The notes beneath the pieces were generated by a model. The model did no database searches and was not told the origin of the DNA. It saw only the letters and a list, made by a program, of their open reading frames with translations. Of a stretch of DNA of 64,000 bases, positions 38,383 to 46,446 are shown in pieces. The first letter of the stretch is position 1. Each line of letters opens with the position of its first letter. Source of the DNA: Marinobacter alexandrii (GTDB lineage: Bacteria > Bacteroidota > Bacteroidia > Cytophagales > Cyclobacteriaceae); the NCBI GenBank assembly GCA_039984955.1, contig JBDWTN010000007.1, forward strand, positions 3,187,547 through 3,251,546. The letters are read 5' to 3'. Made by a program: the position numbers and the translations under genes.

Positions 38383-38554
38383 TTGGAATAATGATCCATA
38401 GGTTAGTATACGGTGAAAAATCTTAATTATCGGAGTTTAGGTCATTTATATTATTATCAGATTTATTTTTAAGGGCAACTCAGTCACACCTAACCTCAGA
38501 CTTGTAGCGTATACAATGTTGAATTTGTTACCTGGAAAAATCCTTCCTGAAACT

Positions 38555-39130
38555 TTATTTGGTCCACTTTAAAGGAGGTACTTTATCTTCCTGTGAAGAG
38601 CATTTAATCAAGATATTCAACCGTTTTTCACGTGTTTCTTCTCTTTTAGCACTCATCACCCACCAGATAGATTGTTTGCGATAGGATGGTGCGAGCTTTT
38701 CGTAAAAGAAGTTCCAGGCTTTCTTGTTCGCTTTTAGCTGGCTTTCGTAAGCTTTGCTCAGCTTTACATTCTTCTGCTCGAATGAAGCATTGCCGGAGTT
38801 CTCAGGTTTACGCTTTTGGTATGCTGCAATACCAGCAGGCATGAGTAGTTTTTCTTTTTTAAGTTCCTTTATCTTCCTAATGTTCACGTGACTCCAATGA
38901 CTATTGGGTTTGCGTGGAGTGAATCTAACTTGATAGGCTTCATCGTCAAGCTTTCTGCGTATACCATCAATCCATCCAAAACAGAGGGCTTGATCGACTG
39001 TATCAGGCCATGTAACACTCGGTTTACCTGTTGCTTTTTTGTAGTAGCCAACCCATAATTCAGTTTTCTTTTCATGGTTTTCCATTAACCATTTTCTGAA
39101 ATCATTAGGCTCTGGAAAAAAGGTAGCCAT
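38555..39130 (-). CDS. YdeI/OmdA family protein
   Basis: The 191-residue protein fits the YdeI (bacteriocin-protection) family: FRKWLMENHEKKTELWVGYYKKATGKPSVTWPDTVDQALCFGWIDGIRRKLDDEAYQVRFTPRKPNSHWSHVN is the diagnostic N-terminal block, and the C-terminal half is helical with LAPSYRKQSIWWVMSAKREETREKRL. Family function is poorly defined; links to envelope stress and cationic peptide tolerance are reported for YdeI. Two bases separate it from the gene upstream, so they form an operon. Confidence 0.92.
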   Translation of the reverse strand: MATFFPEPNDFRKWLMENHEKKTELWVGYYKKATGKPSVTWPDTVDQALCFGWIDGIRRKLDDEAYQVRFTPRKPNSHWSHVNIRKIKELKKEKLLMPAGIAAYQKRKPENSGNASFEQKNVKLSKAYESQLKANKKAWNFFYEKLAPSYRKQSIWWVMSAKREETREKRLNILIKCSSQEDKVPPLKWTK

Positions 39131-39132
39131 GA

Positions 39133-39549
39133 TTAAAATGGCAGAAGATCTGGTTCGATAAATTCTCTTTTGGCTTGCTTATCTGCAAAAACATTGAAGC
39201 CATAGTGTTGACTTAATAAGTCTTTGAAGTTAGTTGTCAGTCGAGGAAACTCTTTCATCAAACCTGAGAAACTATCTGTCTTAGACCTTCGCATAAAGTG
39301 ATCCATTGCCTTTACTGAAGCAATGGTCACCGTTTTGTTAAACTTATCAAATACTCCCAAAGATTCTGCGTAACCTTTGATTTGATCACACATGTTTTTC
39401 TCAGCCTGTTCACGTCCATATTTATGGATATGAATGTAGGCAAGTCTCAAGTGCGCTTCATGTGAAAATAACCTGGGCTTCAATTCAAAAGCCTCGAATT
39501 GTTTCTCAAATTCTTCGTCAGAAAGTTGTGAATGGTCCTTGATCAACAT
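39133..39549 (-). CDS. Conserved hypothetical protein
   Basis: The 138-residue soluble helical protein has conserved-looking motifs LFSHEAHLRLAYIHIHKYG (His30 and His33) and VFDKFNKTVTIASVKAMDHFM. I have seen similar phrases in uncharacterised Bacteroidota and Proteobacteria proteins but know no function. It is immediately upstream (2 bp) of the YdeI-like gene and so likely shares its transcript. Confidence 0.72.
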   Translation of the reverse strand: MLIKDHSQLSDEEFEKQFEAFELKPRLFSHEAHLRLAYIHIHKYGREQAEKNMCDQIKGYAESLGVFDKFNKTVTIASVKAMDHFMRRSKTDSFSGLMKEFPRLTTNFKDLLSQHYGFNVFADKQAKREFIEPDLLPF

Positions 39550-39618
39550 ATCGCAAATTTATCTTTTTATGAGATTTAAACTTTTAAACGGGTTTTGAAG
39601 ATCAAGGATTAAAGGTAG

Positions 39619-40722
39619 TTATTCTTCAGACTTTGTTTTGATGTAGCTCACTAGTCGTATCAGACCTATAGACTTGCCAATCTTCCATTGCATTCCTGCG
39701 ACTATGCCGTGCATAGCAATGAGCGTCCTGTCTACTTCCCCGCTTGTCGCTGAATAGAATTCATCGATCATCTTTTTTGTATGAGAATACCCTTCTTTTT
39801 CAAAAGAATTTAAAACCTGAATGGCGAGTTCCTCAGAAGTTATAATCCTGAACTTAGGAGTATAGCCAAGCTGCTGGATCATGGTTTCTGCAAGCTTCCA
39901 GGTAGACCATGGATTTTGACCAGTGACTAGATTGCCATCGTGGCTCACGTTTTCCAAATACATGATTCCATCATTAAATAGGGCGCCATTGTCTTCAAGT
40001 TTTGCTTGTAATAGAAAAGGGAAGATGACCTTCGCGTCCGGTATCAGAAACAGCTCTTCTTCATTGGTGAAGCTTGTTATTACTTTGTTTTCTAAGAGAG
40101 ATTGCCCATTTTCTAACTTAACGTTTACCAATGCAGCGGGACCATGACAGACCGCACCAATAACTTTATCTGATTCGTAGTATTTCTGTACTATGCTCTG
40201 GATGTGTTCATTATCAGGAAAATCATACATGGCTCCTTTTCCTCCTACAAAATAGATCGCTTGATAATCTTCGGGATTGACGTCTGCTATTGGAATAGTA
40301 TTGCGGGTCTTTCTCTGAGCTTCTGGATCATTCATAAATGCATAATCGTAAGCTCCCATGTCATCATTATCTATGATTACAGGAGGTTCACCTCCAAGAG
40401 GACTTGCAACATCCACCTCAAAGCCATTTGCCTGGAATACATAATATGCTCTGGATAATTCGGTTAGTTCATATCCGGTGGCTTTGTTGCTGCTTCCCAT
40501 AATGTTTGTACTGGTTACCACAGCAAGAATTTTTCCTCTTTTGGGTACGATGTTCTCAGAGAGGTAAGGAAGGTCGTTGAGAGTTGTCTGTTTTATACTT
40601 TGATCGAACTTTGGAATAAGGTTCATAAACCAAACACCTAAAAGAACAACAGATATGATTAGGCCGGTTATGCTGATGACAGACCATTTGACAATTTTTC
40701 TAACGCTTTTTTTCATGTTCAT
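39619..40722 (-). CDS. Membrane-anchored DJ-1/PfpI family protein
   Basis: The 367-residue protein has an N-terminal membrane helix (residues 13-35) and a DJ-1/PfpI domain (about 63-290). The nucleophile elbow is GAVCHGPAAL (Cys192, His193), with an upstream YELTELSRAYYVFQANGFEVDVASPLGG block and YFVGGKGAMYDFPDN. This resembles Hsp31-type chaperone/deglycase or amidotransferase-like members. The C-terminal 70 residues are helical and unassigned. Adjacent to an AraC regulator encoded on the same strand upstream. Confidence 0.9.
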   Translation of the reverse strand: MNMKKSVRKIVKWSVISITGLIISVVLLGVWFMNLIPKFDQSIKQTTLNDLPYLSENIVPKRGKILAVVTSTNIMGSSNKATGYELTELSRAYYVFQANGFEVDVASPLGGEPPVIIDNDDMGAYDYAFMNDPEAQRKTRNTIPIADVNPEDYQAIYFVGGKGAMYDFPDNEHIQSIVQKYYESDKVIGAVCHGPAALVNVKLENGQSLLENKVITSFTNEEELFLIPDAKVIFPFLLQAKLEDNGALFNDGIMYLENVSHDGNLVTGQNPWSTWKLAETMIQQLGYTPKFRIITSEELAIQVLNSFEKEGYSHTKKMIDEFYSATSGEVDRTLIAMHGIVAGMQWKIGKSIGLIRLVSYIKTKSEE

Positions 40723-40799
40723 TTTATTTTGATGAGGACAAAAAAATGAACCTATAGATACAAAAGCTTCTGAAATGATCTTTTACTCTGATGAAATGA

Positions 40800-41843
40800 T
40801 CATTTCATCAATGCTTGACGATATTGTTGGGGTGTTTTGCCCATGGTCTTTTTGAATGCTGCATTAAAGCTAGAGATACTGTTAAACCCTACTTCAAATG
40901 CGATGGATGCGATCTTTCTATTCTGATAGGTAGCATTGTCCAGCAATTCCAAGGCTTCTTTGACACGTTGATTATTTACAAACGCATTGAAATTCATTTG
41001 ACTCCTTTTATTGATAACGAGCGAGAGTATTTGGGTGCTAATGTTTATCTCTTGACTCAAAGATTTTAGGGAGAGGTCGGTGTTTCTGTATTGTTTGTTG
41101 TGTATCACAAGTTGTTCTACCTTTTGGTATAGGACGTCCATTTGCTCATCTGTAACAGGAGTGGTCTTGTATTTTGCAAAATCTATTTTCTGCAGATAGC
41201 CTTTCTGTATAGCAATGAAACTAATGAGGTATGCAACGAGAGAGTAGAGCAAAGGTCCCATCACATAAGGAACTTGCTCATCAAATAAGTTAAGAACATA
41301 GGCAAACCAGATGGTGAGCAATCCAAATAAGAGCAATCGTAACCACTTAATTACGTCCTCATTTGCCCCCTCTTTCTTCTTCTTGGAAATGGCCGAATTG
41401 CTAACAACCAAATAGATCAGGTAGTGTAGATAATAAGTAATGAAAAGAAAAAAGAATAGAATCTTTGGTAATGTCTCTAAATCATTTGCATCGATCCAAA
41501 ATCCAAATAGAATTCCCAAGAATGAAGGAATGAAATGAATCAACTGCTTTCTGCGTATCTGGAAAGTACTATCTAGACAGGATGCCGTGTATAGATAGAA
41601 CAAAGGGCCGATGGTCATCAATGTTCCCAAACCTATAAAAATAAATTTGATGTCTAGGTTAGGAGTGAATTCAAGAAAGATGGATTTTCCCACTCGGAAT
41701 GATAAAATGAGGAGTAGTAGACTAAAGATTTGATTGGAAACTCGATTGCCAGCTTTATATCCCCAAAGAAAGATTGAGAGGAATAGTCCATGAATTACTC
41801 CAAGGCTACTAAGGATGATTAAAAAAAGATGACCTGCAGACAT
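40800..41843 (-). CDS. Membrane-anchored AraC family transcriptional regulator
   Basis: The 347-residue protein has about seven hydrophobic segments in residues 1-215 and a C-terminal AraC domain (about 245-345) with LSLKSLSQEINISTQILSLVIN and RKIASIAFEVGFNSISSFNAAFKKTMGKTPQQYRQ. It has the same design as the regulator at 7701-8804. Its gene is 77 bp upstream of the DJ-1/PfpI gene on the same strand and probably controls or is co-transcribed with it. Confidence 0.9.
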   Translation of the reverse strand: MSAGHLFLIILSSLGVIHGLFLSIFLWGYKAGNRVSNQIFSLLLLILSFRVGKSIFLEFTPNLDIKFIFIGLGTLMTIGPLFYLYTASCLDSTFQIRRKQLIHFIPSFLGILFGFWIDANDLETLPKILFFFLFITYYLHYLIYLVVSNSAISKKKKEGANEDVIKWLRLLLFGLLTIWFAYVLNLFDEQVPYVMGPLLYSLVAYLISFIAIQKGYLQKIDFAKYKTTPVTDEQMDVLYQKVEQLVIHNKQYRNTDLSLKSLSQEINISTQILSLVINKRSQMNFNAFVNNQRVKEALELLDNATYQNRKIASIAFEVGFNSISSFNAAFKKTMGKTPQQYRQALMK

Positions 41844-41907
41844 GCAGGAAAATTAACGAAAGACGCGTATTCAGTCAGTCTTTAAGTGGAAAATGAGTGT
41901 GATTTTG

Positions 41908-41936
41908 ATAAATACCTCAATAATTGAGGTATTTAT
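41908..41936. promoter_or_regulatory. Perfect 13-bp inverted repeat, candidate PadR operator
   Basis: ataaatacctcaa and ttgaggtatttat are exact reverse complements around taa. The site is 36 bp upstream of the padR-like ATG at 41972. PadR repressors bind such dyads in their own promoters; assignment is by position. Confidence 0.75.
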
Positions 41937-41939
41937 TTT

Positions 41940-41964
41940 CAATATATCATAATTTGATGTATTG
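41940..41964. promoter_or_regulatory. Second dyad upstream of padR-like gene
   Basis: caatatatca (41940-41949) pairs with tgatgtattg (41955-41964) at 9 of 10 positions. It lies between the strong palindrome and the ATG, and could be a secondary operator or overlap the core promoter. Confidence 0.45.
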
Positions 41965-41971
41965 TTGCATT

Positions 41972-42319
41972 ATGTATTCTAAAGAACTCCTAAAAGGAAC
42001 ACTGGAAGTGATTGTACTACAGTTACTCTCCGAACACGATAAGATGTATGGATACGAGCTTTCGCAGAAGGTGAAAGAGCAAACAGATGGAAAGATTCAC
42101 CTGAAGGATGGATCGCTTTATCCAGCCCTGCATAAAATGACGAAGGATGGCATTTTGACTTTCGAAGAGGTGAGTATTGGGAAGCGTGTGCGCAAGTACT
42201 ACAAGCTCACTCCAAAAGGAGAGGAGCAAAAGGAGACCTTATTGGATGAAATGAGAGACTTTATTCGGACCATTGAGAAAGTGGTATTTAATAACATTAA
42301 TCCCTCTCCGGCTCTATGA
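41972..42319 (+). CDS. PadR family transcriptional regulator
   Basis: The ATG at 41972 (MYSKELLKGTLEVIVLQLLSEHDKMYGYELSQKV) is the family's standard N-terminus; the frame extends 16 codons further but that would enter the operator region. The 115-residue protein is a winged-helix repressor with ALHKMTKDGILTFEEVSIGKRVRKYYKLTPKGEEQ as wing and dimer part. It overlaps the next gene by four bases, the classic padR plus membrane-protein operon. Confidence 0.93.
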   Translation: MYSKELLKGTLEVIVLQLLSEHDKMYGYELSQKVKEQTDGKIHLKDGSLYPALHKMTKDGILTFEEVSIGKRVRKYYKLTPKGEEQKETLLDEMRDFIRTIEKVVFNNINPSPAL

Positions 42320-42927
42320 TTAATGAAGAGTACATCGACAAAATCATTGAAGAAGTTCATGCGAGTTCAATCAAAGACAAATCACTGAAAGATGATCTGA
42401 TCGACCATTTGAGTTGCCTGGTTGAGATTGAAATGAAGAACGGAAAATCATTCGAAACAGCTTATTCAAAGGCTTTCAACCAGACCGCTCCAAACGGACT
42501 GGATGAGATACAACAAGAGACTATTTTTTTGTTTAATTATTCTAAAATCATGTTTATGAAACGACTTACGTACACAACAGGATACCTATTTGCCTTAGCA
42601 AGTATTGTGGGTATCTTTTTTAAAATGATGAATTTACCTGGAGCTACCACACTGGCATTTATTGGAGGAAGTGGACTTGCGTTTATTTTCCTTCCACTAT
42701 TGCTAATCAATAGGTATAAGACCAAAGCTCATCAAGTACTCACAGAGAAAATGAAATGGATACTGGGAGTGCTGTCAGGTATGTTATTCATGCTGGCTTC
42801 TTATATGAAAATCTTTCACTTACAGGGGGCAGCATTTATGTTAGGAATAAGCTTTCTCGTATTCGGTTTTGGATTTTTACCGTTCCTTTTTTTCAGGATG
42901 TACAAAAAATCTGTGAATGAACTCTGA
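42316..42927 (+). CDS. Membrane protein with two GldL-like helical motifs, PadR operon partner
   Basis: The 203-residue protein starts with a soluble helical region (residues 1-75) like the DUF1700/permease-prefix domains usually encoded with PadR. Two helix pairs follow, each opening with a motif that resembles GldL's membrane part: IVGIFFKMMNLPGATTLAFIG and LASYMKIFHLQGAAFMLGIS (compare F-K-x-M/I-H-x-P-G-A in GldL). GldL uses these helices in the motor of gliding and type IX secretion; whether this protein energises anything is unknown. Cotranslated with padR. Confidence 0.75.
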   Translation: MINEEYIDKIIEEVHASSIKDKSLKDDLIDHLSCLVEIEMKNGKSFETAYSKAFNQTAPNGLDEIQQETIFLFNYSKIMFMKRLTYTTGYLFALASIVGIFFKMMNLPGATTLAFIGGSGLAFIFLPLLLINRYKTKAHQVLTEKMKWILGVLSGMLFMLASYMKIFHLQGAAFMLGISFLVFGFGFLPFLFFRMYKKSVNEL

Positions 42928-42961
42928 GGTCAGGGACTAAACTCAAAGTGAAAGAGAATGC

Positions 42962-43089
42962 CTCAAAAGCCACATGAAACGTCATAGCGAACATGTGAAG
43001 CTATCTCAAATGATTTAAAGGCATTTTTCTTTCATGAGATCGCTTCGATTTCTCGCAATGACGGCTTTTGAGACACCTTCTTTTTTTTA
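42962..43089 (+). repeat. Long interrupted hairpin (interspersed palindromic repeat) doubling as terminator
   Basis: ctcaaaagcc (42962-42971) pairs with ggcttttgag (43063-43072). Inside, cgtcatagcgaacatgtgaa... (42980 on) pairs imperfectly with ...tctcgcaatgacg (ending 43063), and agctatctc with gagatcgct. The outer stem continues weakly and ends in T8. The inner gtcat-(t/a)gcga motif is a form I know from dispersed repeats in bacterial genomes. Only one copy lies in this window. It follows the padR operon, so it may also terminate it. Confidence 0.65.
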
Positions 43090-43107
43090 TCATCTTAGAT
43101 TTACCGG

Positions 43108-43521
43108 ATGATAAAGCAAACCGAACTAAAACTCAATCCTTACCCAAGAGGCTTTCATTTGATAACGAATAGCATTTTGAATGTGATCGACATCAGTAAA
43201 ATTGAATCAGGGTTGTTACATGTCTTTATCAAACACACTTCTGCAAGCTTGACAATCAATGAAAACGCTGACCCCACTGTCAGAGCAGATTTTGAAAGTC
43301 ACTTCAATAAGTTTATTCCTGAAAATGCTCTTTACTACAAGCATGACTATGAAGGGCCGGACGATATGCCAGCCCACTTGAAGGCCAGCACTTTGGGGAG
43401 TTCAGTAACTATACCCATTACGAACGCACGACTTAACCTGGGAACGTGGCAAGGGATCTATCTAGGCGAGCATAGGGATCATGGCGGGAGTAGGAGTTTG
43501 GTGGTGACGGTTTATAGCTAA
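43108..43521 (+). CDS. YjbQ family protein (UPF0047)
   Basis: The 137-residue protein matches YjbQ closely in length and motifs: GLLHVFIKHTSASLTINENADPTVRADFESHFNKFIP, the YKHDYEGPDDMPAHLKASTLGSSVTIPI block, and LGTWQGIYLGEHRDHGGSRSLVVTVY at the end. The conserved His and Asp residues bind a ligand or metal. The family has been credited with secondary thiamine-phosphate synthase activity; its normal role is unclear. Cytoplasmic and apparently monocistronic. Confidence 0.95.
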   Translation: MIKQTELKLNPYPRGFHLITNSILNVIDISKIESGLLHVFIKHTSASLTINENADPTVRADFESHFNKFIPENALYYKHDYEGPDDMPAHLKASTLGSSVTIPITNARLNLGTWQGIYLGEHRDHGGSRSLVVTVYS

Positions 43522-43556
43522 TGGGAGAAAGTGATTCTATTCTACCTGTTTCAATT

Positions 43557-43577
43557 ATAATGTTTAATAAACATTAT
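43557..43577. promoter_or_regulatory. 21-bp perfect palindrome overlapping the hipB-like start, candidate operator
   Basis: ataatgttta and taaacattat are exact reverse complements around a single a at 43567. The right arm ends on the second base of the ATG (43576). HipB-type antitoxins bind dyads in their own promoter, so this is the likely autoregulatory site. Confidence 0.7.
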
Positions 43578-43893
43578 GGATAAGAAACGAACGATATTAC
43601 TCCCTAAAACACGCCGAATTATCGAGACGGTAGGTGAGCAAATAAAGTTGGCAAGATTAAGACGCAAGCTTAGTGGGGAAATGGTTGCAGAACGTGCCGG
43701 AATTGGGAGAAATACGCTTATTTCTATTGAGCAAGGAAAACCATCAGTAGGCATAGGGCATTATCTCAATGTGCTAAAAGTGTTGGGTCTTGAAAGCGAT
43801 TTTTTGCTCCTGGCAAAAGACGATGAGTTGGGAAGAAAATTGCAGGATATTGGTATTTCTATAAAGAAAAGAGCCCCCAAAAGAAAAAAATGA
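43576..43893 (+). CDS. HipB-like XRE family transcriptional regulator (orphan antitoxin)
   Basis: The 105-residue protein has an XRE helix-turn-helix: VGEQIKLARLRRKLSGEMVAERAGIGRNTLISIEQGKPSVGIGHYLNVLKVLGLESDFLLLAKDDELGRKLQD. The ending with LGRKLQD followed by a basic tail is characteristic of HipB partners of HipA kinases in Bacteroidota. No full toxin gene follows, only a C-terminal remnant in the same frame. It may now be a solitary regulator with its palindromic operator intact. Confidence 0.85.
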   Translation: MDKKRTILLPKTRRIIETVGEQIKLARLRRKLSGEMVAERAGIGRNTLISIEQGKPSVGIGHYLNVLKVLGLESDFLLLAKDDELGRKLQDIGISIKKRAPKRKK

Positions 43894-43899
43894 TAGGCC

Positions 43900-44019
43900 A
43901 TTCTGGAACAAGTAAAGCAAGCAGTCTCGCAGTGGAGAGAGGTTGCCACCAAATACGGAATTTCTAAAACGAACCAGGGAATTAAAGCTGTGGCATTTCA
44001 AGGAGTGGAAATAGACTGA
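43900..44019 (+). pseudogene. C-terminal remnant of a hipA toxin kinase gene
   Basis: In the same frame as hipB, after TGA and TAG, the sequence encodes 39 residues to a stop at 44017: ILEQVKQAVSQWREVATKYG then ISKTNQGIKAV. The phrase V-x-x-A-V-x-x-W-x-x-x-A plus G-(I/V)-S/N-K is the usual end of HipA proteins. No start codon, kinase core or N-terminus is present. So almost all of hipA, about 1.1-1.2 kb judged from relatives, has been deleted. Confidence 0.7.
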
Positions 44020-44046
44020 CCTGTAAACCTCATTCATTCATAGCAT

Positions 44047-45039
44047 TTGTTAGGGTGTGTTTTCCTCTATTTCAATTTTAAACTCAATTACTTCTGTTTC
44101 CTTTTCAGCAGGTAGCCTTAGATCATAGAATTCTTCAGCATTGATAATTGATCTAAAATTATGCAGCAAAATTTGCAAACACCTTTTTGTTTTTGAAGCT
44201 ATCTCTGCAATTCTTTCAATATTCGTGTCTCTTGGAGACATCACATACCTTAAAAGATTGTTTTCTTTTTGTAGGGTGTTCATATGAGGTCTTACATTAT
44301 CGGAGAATGCAGGCATCATCAAATATCCAGTATTTCCATATTGATTTTTGCCGGCATTCTTGAAGTTCAAACTGTCTAGTGCAACAATACTTGGTTTTTC
44401 AAATTCCCCTCTTTTGTCAAGTGCAACTTGCTCTTGATTATAATCGTCATAGGGCCGTAGAGCAATGCTAAGTCCATGTTTATATTGATTATAGAAGAAT
44501 TGATGTTGTTTGTAATACTCCGTAATTTCTGCAATTATTAACCCAAGTCTGTTAACCCCTTCATTAATAACTCTAAGTGTTTCTTTTTCTTGCTCAGTAT
44601 GATCGTCTTCTTCTGGGTAATTAGGGAAGTGAAAGTGTTCGTAGATAATCTTATTTTCGTTCTTGAACTTGACTATCAAATTCTCAACTTTACCAGCCTT
44701 ATACTGGATAATATTTTTAATAAAGTAGTCCTTCTTTGATGAGGCATTGATCAAGGCGAATAGGTCTTCTATGTATTGAATACTATGCTGAACAGCATCA
44801 AATAGCAGTCCATTTGTTATTTCTTGAGCTATTGTCTTATCACCAGCTGAATTGTCTGTCTCTCTAACTAGATCTACTATATCTTGGAAAAAATCATATT
44901 TATTCGATAATTTTTTCTGAATGCTTAATATTTGAATAAACCTCCATTCAGAATAGTATGCAGATATAAATCTGTTAATCTGGTCTTTATTGGCTTTTTC
45001 TCTTTCCTCTTTGGTCATTTTCTTGATACACCCTAACAA
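44047..45039 (-). mobile_element. Integron-like single gene cassette bounded by a 12-bp inverted repeat
   Basis: ttgttagggtgt (44047-44058) and its exact complement acaccctaacaa (45028-45039) flank one gene. The left copy contains the gene's TAA stop; the right copy lies 10 bp before its ATG. On the minus strand the unit begins TTAGGGTGT and its end reads ACACCCTAAC, that is TT...AAC, as in integron cassettes split by integration. A 59-bp attC-like palindrome lies just outside. Mobility is inferred, not shown. Confidence 0.6.
44050..45018 (-). CDS. Hypothetical protein in a lone cassette
   Basis: ATG at 45018 (MTKEEREKANKDQINRF) is preferred; the frame continues to 45063 but that part encodes the repeat arm. 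The 322-residue protein is soluble, highly charged and mainly helical, with motifs such as AVQHSIQYIEDLFALINASSKKDYF and YYKQHQFFYNQYKHGLSIALRPYDD. I do not recognise the family. The Q-x-K-H-G-L phrase recalls uncharacterised accessory proteins. Neighbours are a wrecked hipBA locus and a DUF4143 ATPase, consistent with an accessory, possibly defence-related site, but no function can be stated. Confidence 0.7.
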   Translation of the reverse strand: MTKEEREKANKDQINRFISAYYSEWRFIQILSIQKKLSNKYDFFQDIVDLVRETDNSAGDKTIAQEITNGLLFDAVQHSIQYIEDLFALINASSKKDYFIKNIIQYKAGKVENLIVKFKNENKIIYEHFHFPNYPEEDDHTEQEKETLRVINEGVNRLGLIIAEITEYYKQHQFFYNQYKHGLSIALRPYDDYNQEQVALDKRGEFEKPSIVALDSLNFKNAGKNQYGNTGYLMMPAFSDNVRPHMNTLQKENNLLRYVMSPRDTNIERIAEIASKTKRCLQILLHNFRSIINAEEFYDLRLPAEKETEVIEFKIEIEENTP

Positions 45040-45089
45040 TAATGAAACGCCCACTATGCGCATTTTTCACCTTTCAAATTACGTTAAGT
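45031..45089. other. attC-like imperfect palindrome next to the lone cassette
   Basis: Read on the minus strand it begins ACTTAAC (45089-45083), which fits the integron R'' form RYYYAAC, and ends GTTAGGG (45037-45031), one base off GTTRRRY. Inner TTTGAAA and TTTCATT arms pair as L boxes would, with a mismatched spacer between. At 59 bp it is within the usual attC length range. Confidence 0.45.
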
Positions 45090-45149
45090 GGAGTTTTATT
45101 TCCAAATATGGGTATAACGCGAATCCGTTAACCGCATAGACGGTTCACA

Positions 45150-45284
45150 TTACTTTTTCCTTCTACATCGCTCACTACAATATTTCACCTCATCCCAAAC
45201 CTTCTCCCACTTCTTGCGCCAGGTAAAAGGCTTACCACATACAGCACAGGTCTTCATAGGTAAGTTTGGTTTCTTATGAGTCAT
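45150..45284 (-). CDS. DUF2256 zinc-ribbon-like small protein
   Basis: A 44-residue frame from ATG at 45284 to TAA at 45150 reads [20 protein letters not shown] followed by [20 protein letters not shown] and RRKK. This is a complete DUF2256 protein with the CxxC (Cys13, Cys16) and C...C (Cys36, Cys40) ligands. DUF2256 genes are commonly found beside photolyase/cryptochrome genes, one of which lies 2.2 kb upstream on this strand. It begins one base after the ATPase stop codon. Function is unknown. Confidence 0.93.
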   Translation of the reverse strand: MTHKKPNLPMKTCAVCGKPFTWRKKWEKVWDEVKYCSERCRRKK

Positions 45285-45285
45285 G

Positions 45286-46446
45286 CTATTTGGGAAGCGT
45301 GAGAATTTCTTTCTTGATAAATGTTTCTAGTCCCTGCACCCTCACGTGATCATTTAGCTGAAAATCTTCTTCTCTGGGTACGATGATAAAGTTTGAAGAA
45401 GTATTCAGGTCTTGAATAGCAATCGTAAACCCTTTGGTCATCTTCGGGGCAGCCGTGTATTTGATTTCTACGGAGAGTATGGGCAGGTCACCTTTGGTGA
45501 TTACCAGGTCGCACTCTGTCCCCTGGTGGGTACGGTAGAAATGATATCCGTATTTTCTGGGTAATAGTTGAGTGATCTGCTCAATCACATAACCCTCCCA
45601 CGAATGACCTAAATATGGAGAAAATTCATAATCCTCTTGTGAAGAGATTCCCAATAGGGAGTGAAGTACACCTGCATCTCTCACATAGATTTTAGGAGAC
45701 TTGATCAATCGTTTTTTTAGATTGGTGTGATAGGGCTGTAAGCGATGTATGAGAAATGCTCCTTCGATGAAATCAAGATAATTTCTCACACTTGAAGCAC
45801 TGATACCCAGTGAACCGGCCAGCTGCTCGATGTTTAGGATATTTCCGTGTACATGAGCTAGCATTTTCAAGAGTTTGAGTAGAGATACGGAAGACACATT
45901 TAAGCCCAATGCCGGTAGCTCTCTGTTAATGTATGAATCGATGTAGCTACCTAGCCATTCGAAAGCGAGCGACTCATCTTTCTGTAAATAGCACTCTGGA
46001 TAGCCGCCCACCAGTCTATGTTTGGCAAAATGATCGATCTCTGTAATGTTGAATGGAGCCAATTCATGATAGACAATCCTGCCAGCGAGAGACTCATTGC
46101 TATTTCGTAGTAGGTGAGGTGAGGATGAACCCAATAGCATGAATCTGCCGGGAACCCTATGCTTATCGATGGAAGATCGTAAAATCGGAAATAGTGAAGG
46201 TTTAACTTGTATTTCATCTAGTATGATACACTCTTCCAAATGCTCATCAAAATAGAGCTCTGGCGAACTTAGTACCGACAAGTCTCTTTCAGACTCTAAA
46301 TCCAGATAAATAGTGGTTTTGTCATTTTCTTTAGTCAATGACTTCACCAACGAAGTTTTACCACATTGTCTTGGCCCAATAATACCGACACTCACAAAAT
46401 TTTGTAGTGATCTTAAAATCGATGCTTTTTTATTTCTGCTAATCAT
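45286..46446 (-). CDS. AAA ATPase with DUF4143 domain
   Basis: The 386-residue protein has Walker [10 protein letters not shown] (24-32), Walker B CIILDE (about 76-81), sensor-like [12 protein letters not shown], and a C-terminal DUF4143 part with [17 protein letters not shown] and the [21 protein letters not shown] nuclease-like core (GTECDLV...EIK). This matches the AAA_14/DUF4143 family, common in accessory regions and of unknown role. Three copies of a 16-20 bp repeat precede the gene. It sits between a flavin reductase and DUF2256, splitting what looks like a photolyase-associated cluster. Confidence 0.92.
   Translation of the reverse strand: MISRNKKASILRSLQNFVSVGIIGPRQCGKTSLVKSLTKENDKTTIYLDLESERDLSVLSSPELYFDEHLEECIILDEIQVKPSLFPILRSSIDKHRVPGRFMLLGSSSPHLLRNSNESLAGRIVYHELAPFNITEIDHFAKHRLVGGYPECYLQKDESLAFEWLGSYIDSYINRELPALGLNVSSVSLLKLLKMLAHVHGNILNIEQLAGSLGISASSVRNYLDFIEGAFLIHRLQPYHTNLKKRLIKSPKIYVRDAGVLHSLLGISSQEDYEFSPYLGHSWEGYVIEQITQLLPRKYGYHFYRTHQGTECDLVITKGDLPILSVEIKYTAAPKMTKGFTIAIQDLNTSSNFIIVPREEDFQLNDHVRVQGLETFIKKEILTLPK

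Noticed and set aside
44047..45039. Insertion sequence with 12-bp terminal inverted repeats
   Set aside because: The enclosed protein has no transposase motifs (no DDE, HUH or Tyr recombinase pattern), there is no target-site duplication at the ends, and the stop codon lies within the repeat as in gene cassettes.
45019..45063. Lipoprotein-like N-terminus (SLLLGC) on the gene at 44050-45018
   Set aside because: The signal would be only 11 residues and is encoded by the inverted-repeat arm; the downstream ATG gives a normal soluble protein.
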